Positions 1 through 9,107 of a stretch of 64,000 nt of DNA are shown piece by piece. The DNA is taken from the NCBI GenBank assembly GCA_013368445.1, contig JAACJO010000006.1, positions 1,488,001 through 1,552,000 of the forward strand, read 5' to 3'. Source of the DNA: Leucocoprinus leucothites (lineage: Eukaryota; Basidiomycota; Agaricomycetes; Agaricales; Agaricaceae). Both the position numbers and the translations under genes were made by a program. The notes beneath the pieces are model-generated. The model was not told where the DNA came from and ran no database searches. It worked only from the letters and a program-made list of their open reading frames with translations. How positions within the stretch are numbered: the stretch's first letter is position 1; each line of letters starts with the position of its first letter.

Positions 1-1289
1 ACTCCGTAGAGTCAAAAATCTCACCTTCCATTTACCATTAACTGATCTCCCTCCTGCCTTACAAAGTTGTTTTTCCCTACGTCATTTTGTCGCTTGGCGA
101 CGGTCGTGGTCTTCGTGACTGACTTTGCAAAACCTCTGAGAGAGCAAAGGGCGAGGAGAACCAACCCCCGGGAAAGGACGAACATGACAGCCAGGAAGAG
201 TGGGCTGGAGGGCGGTGAAGCAGGGTACTGGGCTGGGTTTATAAACTCCAGCGAATAGACGCCTCTGGTACTGCGTTATGACATAAGTACGCGGCTAACG
301 ATGACGGTGCATGCAGTAGGTTTGTATGGCTTGATAAGAGCGGCAATCCCAGCGATCCCGGCGCTAGCGCTTTTAATTCATTTGGCCCGCGGCGCGGCTC
401 CAACACACAACTGCTCGCACGGCTTTTATTAAAGGCTTCTAGCGTCCAGAGTCGTATAATTGTAGCAGACTGCCCATTTCTTGTCGCCCAACACTCGACT
501 CGTGGCCGGTTTTTAGTCACACGGAGGCACGTTTGCGATCGCCTCATGCCGCCCAGTACCCAATCAAGGGTGACCAGTTGACCAGCGACAGCCTCGAGGC
601 GTCTATATGTACAGGATGGCCATTCCAATCAGTAACGAAGGTTTTGGGGTGTCGAAACAGGTCATTCATCAGCTTGGTCCAGCCATGCGCCCATTAAGAG
701 ATCAATTCCTGGGTAGGAAATAACACCACGGGAAAAGGGTAGTGACTGAAGCTTGAAGTTGGCGCGAACGAGCCACAAAGGCAGGGTACAAAGAGAACTT
801 GTTCAAAGGGAAGTCCACAGGCGGTTAAGGGAGAGTCGAACTTTCCACTGGTTTAATGACACATGCAGTGTTGTATCGGTAGCCATTGCAAGCTTCGGGC
901 ACGGCACATGCAGTAGGGTAATCACCGAGGTGGAAGGAAGGAAGAAATCAGTCAATATTCAGCATGACCTCTCAAAACAACAGAATGATGCGCTTTTTGA
1001 TCCGACCAACAGTCACGAGAAGACTAAGTAATTAACAATCAGTAAACATGACCCACTTCCTAAAGTATGTAACGTAGTAAACATAAGTTCAATAGAACCC
1101 ACAAAACCGAATTGGTAGTCCTGATCGAGCATTCTATGATACTGAAGGATTAACACTCGATCGTCACATAAATAAATCCTGCAAACATTCATTTGCCAGA
1201 GCAGCTCATCCCGTCCATTGACGAAGAGCCACTACAAAACAAAATGAAGTTCATGGACAGAGAATCCGTAAGAGAGACCCCCGACGACA
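1..1289. other. Intergenic, no gene supported
   Basis: Only short open frames without recognisable domains or coding character occur here. No tRNA or other RNA signature was seen. The right part lies 3' of the U2-like gene, which is transcribed leftwards. Confidence 0.5.
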
Positions 1290-1469
1290 TAAGCCAGTGA
1301 GTGCAGTAGCAAAGTCATCACACCCAGGTCTGGCAAGCAGAGGACAAGGTTCTGGGGCGATAAAAATTAGATAACCAGTAAAGGAGGCGGTGCCTCCATA
1401 ATAGTGGTTAAACTATTAAGAACAGATACTACACTTGATCTAAGCCATTAGGCCACAGTGGTGAGGAAT
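1290..1469 (-). ncRNA. U2 spliceosomal snRNA (variant or possible pseudogene)
   Basis: U2 snRNA pairs with the intron branch point in the spliceosome. Read on the minus strand, the region matches the universally conserved U2 core: GGCTTAGATCAAGTGTAGTA, then TCTGTTCTTA. The core includes the GTAGTA branch-point recognition sequence. It is followed by a stem IIa in which AATAG pairs with CTATT around a TTTAACCA loop, a short hairpin GGAGGC-ACC-GCCTCC, and an Sm site (AATTTTTAT) near 1364-1372. A terminal stem CCAG/CTGG follows near 1293-1332. The 5' end is placed about 27 nt after a TATA box, and the 3' end is approximate. The first about 20 nt (ATTCCTCACCACTGTGGCC) differ from the usual CGCTTCTCGGCC-like start that pairs with U6, so this may be a divergent copy or a decayed one. 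Identity as U2-derived is secure; functionality is not. Confidence 0.88.
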
Positions 1470-1488
1470 GCCCGAGCCTCGAGCGCAG

Positions 1489-1496
1489 TATATAAA
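1489..1496 (-). promoter_or_regulatory. TATA box of the U2-like gene
   Basis: TTTATATA on the minus strand lies about 20-27 nt upstream of the inferred U2 5' end. This is the spacing expected for a Pol II start in fungi. It supports this copy being, or having been, a promoter-bearing gene and not a processed insertion. Confidence 0.6.
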
Positions 1497-2082
1497 CCCG
1501 GGGACATTCGCGCACGGACCATATTCTAAAGACGATAACTAAATGAGGTTATATCAACACGTGACTAACATACATCTCGGAACAGGCCTTGAACACCAAT
1601 AAGCGCCCATATGGACCTCGTGCAGGGGTGAAGATGATAAATCAACCCATCTGTCAAGCAGACTTGCTTCTCTCGCCTTCTGTCTTCCAGTGCAGCACCA
1701 AACTTGGTTCTCGGGAACTATCAAAAAGTTCAAGTCTTCGGCGACCATGCACCATGGCGGACTGACCGCGCCAGCACAACATCCGACATAATAATAACTC
1801 GGGTCTACCACTTGCCCCAAAAACAATGCCAGCAATGCGTCCAATTTGGCTTTTCATTCGCCCTTCCTGGCTGTCTTATGTTGCTTGCCTACTCCGGTGT
1901 CGATCTCTCTAGTACCGCACCCGACTTGCTGGCTCTCTCTGGCTCTGCTTGCAGTTCATAAAGCTCTCATAAATATCCTGGCACTATTCTTCGCTTCCCC
2001 GCGTACTTCATTTCAAGCTCTTGGCTACTCGACTCCCGTAACAACTAGGCGCTGTCCACCTCCTTTTCTCCCCCATACCTCC
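1497..2082. other. Divergent intergenic region between U2 and F-box gene
   Basis: The region holds the upstream side of the leftward U2-like gene and the leader of the rightward F-box gene. The F-box reading frame stays open back to 1846, but ATG 2083 (context CCTCCATGGCC) is preferred, because the 79 residues upstream look like translated CT-rich leader. Nothing else is supported. Confidence 0.45.
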
Positions 2083-3519
2083 ATGGCCTGTCTAAGCTGT
2101 CGATCCATTAACGAGACTCTTCTCTCCTCCTGTGTCTGCGCGACAAAGGGGGGAGAAAAAGTCGAAGAGGTATACTCATTCCTAGACTCGGGATTCCCAT
2201 TAGACTCGGGTTCGGAGAAAATATGCCCGAGCTCAAACCTTCACACCCTTCTGCGAACAAACTACTACCCGCAAAATCCCTCCGAGTTGACACAAATCCG
2301 TACCCTCCTCAACACTGCCAAGATTTCCCTTACATCCCTAGACTCAGACATCGCACACGTCCAACAAGTCCTTTCCACCCTTTTCACAAAACGTGCAACG
2401 CTCCAGCACACTATCTCTTCACATCAATCACTCCTCTCGCCCATCCGTCGATTACCCAACGAGCTTCTTTCCGAAATTTTTCTTTCGCGTGTTTCTGTTT
2501 GTGGAGGAAGCGGCGGAGATATCGGATCAAGCCTATCGTTCACGCACCTTCATACCGACGCCCTCTGGACCATACTCCAGGTCTGCTCCCTATGGCGGAC
2601 GATCGCGCAGCTTACTCCACGCCTATGGAACACTCTGCGCATCGACCTCACGTCTCTCAAAGGCAAACCACGTGCATATAAAAACCTCCTCACTCGCCTC
2701 TCCATCTGCTTCGCAAATTTTCTCCCCACTGCTCTCCCTCTCAACTTTGCCATTACAGGCACGCATTACCAAGACTCCGCTCATCTCTTGCCTCTGATTG
2801 AAGCATTGTGCACCCATGCCGATAGGTGGGGCAAAGTCTATTTTTGTCCTTACACGACAAATATACTAGCAAGTTGGAATCTTGATCCAAAGTTGCGCAA
2901 CCTTTCTTCGACGCCGCAGTTATCGGCGTTAGGATTAACGAGTTTCAATCCTATCCCTGGATTCATCCAGACTCCAACCCGATTCACTCATACACCCCGC
3001 CTGTGTCGATTAGCATTATACGACTACCGCCAGGTTGCCACCACAACCTCAGACACGCATGCTTCCTTCCTTCCACCGTTCTGCAGTCAGTTGACGCACC
3101 TATACCTCGATTCATGTCCCTACTCCGCATACTCGGAAATTCTCTCCTACCTCCCGCGCCTCATGCACCTTGAAATCCTCAACAAGTATCAACAATCTAC
3201 CCGATTTCTCGATACCAGTTCGCCTACGCAGCAAGGTAGTATCCACTTACCCGAACTGCGAACTCTCAAAGCCACGGGCTGGCTCAGCAATCTTTGTTTC
3301 CTCCTCCCTCAATTTGACATACCCATGATTGAAATGATCGAGATGCTGGCATTGGCCGAAAAATGTCACCCGTGTACATGTGCCGTAGTCAAGAAGAGAA
3401 TGGTGAATGACTGGGTAGAGACGCTGAGAACCGGTGTACGGGTTAACATCACCCATATGGCAAGTTGGGAGGTGAAGACCTCGACGGATGAAGGAATCGT
3501 AGAATTTCTTTTTGGCTAA
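2083..3519 (+). CDS. F-box protein, single exon
   Basis: A 478-residue protein without introns. Its layout is typical of agaricomycete F-box proteins: an N-terminal helical stretch (about residues 70-115, ending QHTISSHQSLLSPI) runs straight into the F-box core LPNELLSEIF. A Trp-rich stretch follows (ALWTILQVCSLWRTIAQ, then RLWNTLRI), and a long leucine-rich C-terminal part probably forms LRR-like repeats for substrate binding. F-box proteins connect targets to an SCF ubiquitin ligase through Skp1. A Cys-containing start (MACLSCRS, SSCVCAT) is unusual but also occurs in the paralog at 15-16.7 kb (IPCIRCGF). Substrate unknown. It is not an obvious close duplicate of the tandem pair at 15-19 kb. 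Confidence 0.8.
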   Translation: MACLSCRSINETLLSSCVCATKGGEKVEEVYSFLDSGFPLDSGSEKICPSSNLHTLLRTNYYPQNPSELTQIRTLLNTAKISLTSLDSDIAHVQQVLSTLFTKRATLQHTISSHQSLLSPIRRLPNELLSEIFLSRVSVCGGSGGDIGSSLSFTHLHTDALWTILQVCSLWRTIAQLTPRLWNTLRIDLTSLKGKPRAYKNLLTRLSICFANFLPTALPLNFAITGTHYQDSAHLLPLIEALCTHADRWGKVYFCPYTTNILASWNLDPKLRNLSSTPQLSALGLTSFNPIPGFIQTPTRFTHTPRLCRLALYDYRQVATTTSDTHASFLPPFCSQLTHLYLDSCPYSAYSEILSYLPRLMHLEILNKYQQSTRFLDTSSPTQQGSIHLPELRTLKATGWLSNLCFLLPQFDIPMIEMIEMLALAEKCHPCTCAVVKKRMVNDWVETLRTGVRVNITHMASWEVKTSTDEGIVEFLFG

Positions 3520-6398
3520 TGGATTCCGATGAATGTAACGTACGGCTGGCAATGGATCGAGAACATAACGATACAAGTACATAGTGTCTTTTTGTACAGG
3601 CGTCCGTCCATCTTAGCTTTGATCCAATCAGTGTATAATTCTCTCGGTGAACGCCGAACATCGCAACGTTGAACACTTCGGTCTCGCCACCCTAGGGTAC
3701 ATCGCAGTCTTGACACGATCATGGCGCCCAGTATCGAGGGTGCCTCACATGCCTCGCACACATGCGAAGAGCCTCAACCCCTAAACAAAAACGCATTCCA
3801 ACATTAACTACCCCAAGACTTTCCCTTGGTCCTACTGAGAAGAACATAGCCCACAATCAATTTGAACATGGTCGGCCTCCACACGAGTACGTGCAGAGCA
3901 ACCAGTACTTATATAGTATGTAGTCGACCAATGTGCAACGGTGGTATATAGGAGAAGAGAGGCCTCGCGGGTGAGCCATAATTTTATTCGACTTTTCTCG
4001 TAAGAGTCATACATGACTTCCACTTCCTAGCGTACTCTCATTCCTGCAGGTAGACCTTAGACAAATAGTAAACCAACCCATGATGAACGGGTCGACGCAT
4101 AGTACATCCTGAACCCGTCAGTACTACTGACATGTCGGAGAAGCAAGCAGCATTTCAAGGCACTCGGGTTTAACTCATCTATCCTCAAAAAATAATACAA
4201 ACAAAATATATTTTCATTCAAAAGGAGTGTACTATAGTCATAACTAAACCTAACTACCTACCTACTACTAAAGAAAGTAAAAAGCGGTGTAACAAAACGT
4301 AGAAAAGGAAGAAACGAGGGATTGACTTTAATTGTAATGCGTGAATGGAAGAAAACGAGAAGAGGGAACGTGGAAGGGTTGAAAAATTCAACGAGGAAAT
4401 AAGGAACCAGGTAAGAGTGGGGAGGGGGAGGGGAAAGGATGAAAGTGAACAAGAGGAAAAGGGGGTATAGCCACACAACTGAGCCAACAAAGAAAGGCTC
4501 AGTAGCAGCAATCAGAGCATCGATGCCAACAAGCGACAAACGCCGCCAAGAAGCAGATAAGAAAAAAGCTATATAGTACAAGAAAAAACTCTATCTGATG
4601 TTTTCACAATGAAACCCTTCAAACCCAACAAGAAATGGATGACGATGGACCCAAACCCATGTCCGTGCGTGCAAGGGAAAAGGGGAAAACGTTGCATCGA
4701 GAGAGAAGCATGTGGCATCGCAAGTTTGTGTATGTAATAGAGGATGACAAGGGGTAGGGCGTGATGTGCAGTAGTAGTAACGGAGTGCTGCAATGGATGG
4801 TGATGACTCTGGAAGATGGGCGTGGATCCTTGTCATCAACCGGAAATAGAGATGGAGGAGGGAGGGGGAGAGCGGAATTAGATCGGAACGCGCCAGTGTT
4901 GACGTGGATGTGTGTGCGTGTGTTCGGCTCAGTGTGGGTAGGTCAAAGGCACGGGTAAGAAGAGTGGAACCACCATTCTGGTATTCCATCATTGTGTTTT
5001 TTTTTGTCTCCGCCGCACGCGGTATGAATGAACCAGCGAGGAACGCGAACGAGAAAAACGGATAAAAGCGTATCGCCTAGTCATGAGGTAGTATGGGAAT
5101 CAACACGTCGAACCCAGAATGACCAGAAGCAGCGCACAACTAGTTGACCTATCCACACGAGATAAATGTGTCAGTAAAACAGATATTCAGACCACAGTCA
5201 AAAGCTTACCATGCTCGGGAAAGGAGCCTAATGACACACCACCACACCAAGGCGGAGGAGGGTGAAGAAGCCGGAAATAAGAGACTGTAGATGTAATTGA
5301 TACACTATAACTCCTCGAAACCAAAAACCAACCAATACCAAAACGTCTGTCCGGCACCCGCGCAAAGCGAGAAGATAAGGGATGAAAAGACGGGTGCCGT
5401 ATTGTATAAGAAAGGAGCATGAAGAATAAGGCAAGTAAAATCACGATAATAAAATAGATATTTTGTCGTACTAAACAGTTGATGTTGAATTGGTATGAGG
5501 TAGTTGGTGCGAGGAGAAGTGACGAGTGGGAGACACGTCATAGACATGAGGTGGTGGCAAACAAGAACCCAATAAGCGTGGCGTTGAAATAGAAGAGGAA
5601 ACTGTTGTCACAATTGCACGAGAAAGAAAAAAAAAGTGTATGGGATAGAAAAAAATTGCTTGAAATAGAGTCAAGGGAAACATCCAAGAACATTCAACGA
5701 AACGACATTAGGCCCAACCAGTCCGAGAGATGGAGTAAGCGGGGGATGATGTGATGAGAGGAACCATACCGCCGAGCCTTTGCTGGCAAGCACAGCCAAT
5801 GGGCACCATGCATAACCAGTAGACAGGCTAAATGTGACGGTAGGAACCTGCGTGCGAAAAGGCGCATATATACAGATAGATCGTGAAGAAAATCTCCACC
5901 GGGATTGTCGACGAGCTATAACAATCAACCAGCGGAGAGATAAGGGAGGAGAGATTGACAAGGAGGAAAGGCGTAACCACGATCATCGGGGAAAGACGGA
6001 TTTTGTTATACAAAGGCAATCGTAAACTTGATAATAACACACGTATTGTTCTTGAATTCTTGAATCTTGTGAATAAATGCAATGACAACGGCGACAGCGG
6101 CCCAATCCATAGGAAGAGTGTATGGATGCATATGATGGGAGGTAGGGGATTGGCGCCAAAAGCGAGCATATACACAGCGGGAAGAAATCGGGATGAGGGA
6201 AAGTGACGATGGGGCAAGGTATGGGACAAAGAAGAGGTCGGTGAAAAGTGGCAAAGGGGTATTGGTGACAAGATGGAAGTGCGCGGGTGTCCTGAACGAA
6301 TGAACCATTAACCGTAAATTTAATACCATGTAAAAGCATATAGGCCCGAGAATCGAAAAGCAGCGAGTGTCCGGATTCAATCCAGAGCGTGTCGAAAA

Positions 6399-6411
6399 GG
6401 GGGGGGGGGGG
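6399..6411. repeat. Poly-G tract (G13)
   Basis: Thirteen consecutive G on the plus strand after AAAA. Such tracts are prone to length error in assembly. Confidence 0.9.
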
Positions 6412-7000
6412 AGAGGAAGGGGAGGATTGATAAAACAAACAAAATCGTTCGTCGTCTAAGGATCGTATACAATCGCCGGCGGCTTTTTAACAATATGGCG
6501 CGCCGGACGAAAGGACCGCCGAGAAAATGGGGTGGCGATCGTTTGGGCCAACGAGAGCGTCAGCCAACAAAGTAGATGACTTGAAGATCGAGGATAAAGC
6601 GCGTCGCCATCTTGACCTGAGAAACCCAGAAAAGACCCGAAAAACCCAGAGAAACTGCCAAAAACACTAGAAGGTGAAATAATAATAGTCAAAACGAGAT
6701 GGGATAGGGGGGGAGATGATTGCAGTCGGCTATGATACAATTGCTTCGGTTTGAATATTGCGATATAGAAGTAGTGTATAATGGAAAGGTTTGTTTGGGT
6801 TTGGGCATTTTGAGTAAGCAGAGTCGGTGGGTCGGGCCAAGGAATGGACGATACGAAAAAGAACGACGAGGGCGATGATGCTGACACAATTCTAGAAAGA
6901 ACCCGAAAACTGAAGAGAAATTTGTGAGACCTAAGGTGATAAAGGTGATGACGTGGAAGCGAACCTCTATGCTTTTGAAGAATCAAGGTCTAAAAAAAAA

Positions 7001-7014
7001 GGGGGGGGGGGGGG
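7001..7014. repeat. A9-G14 homopolymer pair
   Basis: Nine A followed by fourteen G on the plus strand. On the minus strand this is C14 T9, starting 2 nt after the stop codon of the PNRC-motif gene, so it would open that mRNA's 3' UTR. Confidence 0.9.
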
Positions 7015-7016
7015 CT

Positions 7017-8062
7017 TCAAGCGAAGAGGGGATCCGGCAGATCGTCCGGGCTGGGCGAGTTCTGGAACGAAGAGCTCGCAAAGTACCCGGCAACCTCTTT
7101 TTGGGCCTCACGCTCGAAAAACTTTTCGCGGGAGGCCGGGGAGAGGGACCTGACATCCAAGCGTTGTGGGGGCGGGGTAGAGGTGACCATGGGGCCGGCG
7201 GAGCCACTGCGAACAAAGTTGAGAAGGGCACGGAGGTCCTCCTGTCCAGAGGCGGCCTCATCATCCGAGGACATGGCGAAGATGTGGTCGCTGGGGGCCC
7301 TCTTGTGATTCCTCGCCTTGCGCTTGTGAGTTTCAGCAACAGGGCCATTGAACGACGCAATCATGCTGGGGCGAGCACGGAGAGGAGTAGTTGGGGGTGT
7401 AAAAGTACTCTCGTCGTTGCTGTCGTCGCACATGTGGTCCCAGCTATGTGAGACAATGGGCGCTGAGCGTGAAAGCTGCTGGGACTTTGTCGGGCGGTGG
7501 TTGGCGGGAACGGGGACTGGCTTGGAGGGTGTCTGGACAGACAGGGCGGGCCTAGAGTTGTTGTTGGGCCTGCGAGATGGTTGCTTGGGCCGGGGGATGG
7601 AGGGCTTGAAGGTGGTAGAAGAAGAATCAAGAAAAGGGTCCTCAGCCTGCGAGGGGTGGTCTGGGGTTGGCGGGGATGGCTGGCGATGCTTGCCATGGCG
7701 CGGGGGTGTGGATTTCGCAGAGTCACTGGTCTCTGTCAGTTACAGTCAAAATTTTCAAGACTGATAACAAACCTCGGCTTCTGTTGTTTCTTGGGGCGTA
7801 CAGCATTCTTCTTGTCGGTGATCTCCGCCGCATTCAGCAGCGCGGGCCGCGCAGATTGCTGTTGCCGCGGCCTAGGGCTTTTATGCTGCGGAGGTCGCTG
7901 AGGAGACGGGTTGTGAGTTGGTTTTGAGAGCGAAAGAAGACCTGGAGTGTGTGTGGGCTGTACGATGAGAGTTGGAGGAGCCGAGGGATGCCTGCGGTGG
8001 TTGAGAGTTGAGTTGAGGTGCTGGGGAAGATGGACGGGCGGCTGTTTGTGAACGAGCATCAT
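7017..8062 (-). CDS. Basic Pro/Ser-rich protein with PNRC/Edc1-type decapping motif
   Basis: A low-complexity, Pro/Ser/Lys/Arg-rich protein of about 330-345 residues. It ends in a short motif of the form Y-x-A-S-S-S-F-Q-N-S-P-S-P-x-x-L-P-x-P-x-F (last about 22 residues). This matches the Tyr/Phe-Pro-Leu-Pro pattern of PNRC/Edc1-type mRNA decapping activators, which bind Dcp1-Dcp2 through such a C-terminal motif. Just before it lies a conserved-looking acidic/polar segment (SDDEAASGQEDLRALLNF), which may contact RNA-decay or other partners. Two exons: 7773-8062, or slightly longer, and from about 7730 down to 7017. The joining intron is only about 38-42 bp (donor near 7772), and no GT/AG pair I tried gives a fully convincing in-frame join with a normal-length intron. 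A missed exon or a sequence error is possible. Function is inferred from the motif only. Confidence 0.62.
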
Positions 8063-9069
8063 GGCGGCCGGATGAGCACAGGCGGAGGAGAATGAGAAAC
8101 GTGGGAAAACGAGAATCTCTCAGCCCAGTATTATCAACCCCTGTTGGTGCTTGTTTGGCCGTGGCGCTGCCTTTGGCTCACTCTGGCCCCGTGATCGCCT
8201 CAGATCTCAGATCTCCAGGCCCCCGATCACTCCTCCATCCACTCCTCACCCTCCTCCGTCCCTGCAACACTCCTTCAGCGCAGTAGCAGAGCACGCACTC
8301 AACATGCAACTCGTCGTCGTCCATATCAAGCCACTATTGCGTGCCCTGACCCGGTATTCGCTGTATCTATGTATCTAGCTATGACCATCAGTCGACAAAC
8401 AAGGCAACTTGAATCTCCCACACATCTTTCTGCCTCCGAATCCAACGAGATCGCATGACCTTTTCGTCTCCAGACCTGACCTCCACACAAATCTCCCACT
8501 GGAAACCTTTCGAAGTAGGATGATGATATGTTCAGATCCCTTATTCCCCCCAAACGTCGGTTTCGGTTCGTCGGGCTGTATAAGTTGTCGTCTCCACGTC
8601 TTCTTTCCGATGTCAATGGTCTTCAGAGTCTTAGCGTCCCCACGCACGCGATCGCTCTGCTGCGTGTCCCACAATACCCAAGCACTCCACTCATACAATC
8701 CGCACATCCGCACATCCGCATCTACAATTGTCAATTACCCACTACCTTTTCCCCTCCTATCACATCCCCAACAAGGATAACAAAACAACACACATCACGA
8801 CCTCTCATTGACAACCCCCAACTTCGCCGCTCACAGCCTCGTGGCCAACAGCCAAACCTTGTCTCTTTTGTTTCGTCTTCTATTTCCTTATTCTTCCTTA
8901 CCCTTATCCAACTTGGTCACCTTCTCCCGCAAACACTCCAATTATTTATGATTCATCACCATCATTAGAATCTCCCCAAAATCTAAATTCCCAAAATAAA
9001 CTACAACATCTGACTGTGCCTCCCCCCTCGTATCCAATCAGAGGAGAGTTCCCGAACCTTCTTTTGTGA

Positions 9070-9107
9070 CCACTTCCACTTAAGTGCTTGACTAGACTTG
9101 GAAGTGG
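9070..9107. repeat. Inverted repeat, 9-bp arms
   Basis: CCACTTCCA (9070-9078) and TGGAAGTGG (9099-9107) are perfect inverted arms separated by 20 nt. The palindrome CTTAAG sits near the left arm. It could form a hairpin or be a paired protein-binding site upstream of the PNRC-motif gene. Confidence 0.6.

Larger units (their letters stand above)
3520..7016. other. Purine-rich (plus strand) non-coding region
   Basis: From about 4.2 kb to 7.0 kb the plus strand is strongly A/G-rich, so the minus strand is C/T-rich. All minus-strand frames contain low-complexity Ser/Pro/Leu/Phe open frames that overlap each other, which is a composition effect and not coding. The block lies directly 3' of the minus-strand PNRC-motif gene ending at 7017 and may be a long pyrimidine-rich 3' UTR or terminator region. 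A similar C/T-rich flank follows the minus-strand gene ending at 45437. The 3.5-4.1 kb part shows nothing. Confidence 0.45.

Noticed and set aside
4254..6986. Many minus-strand open frames of 60-176 codons
   Set aside because: They overlap in all three frames, are Ser/Pro/Leu/Phe-rich and follow the strand's C/T bias. None has a domain or splice pattern.
6924..7901. Plus-strand frames up to 175 codons rich in Gly/Arg
   Set aside because: They are antisense to the PNRC-motif gene, and the minus-strand frame has the recognisable motif.
8092..8968. Plus-strand frames in the CT-rich upstream region
   Set aside because: Composition-driven, without domain character, ending in a His run (MIHHHH).
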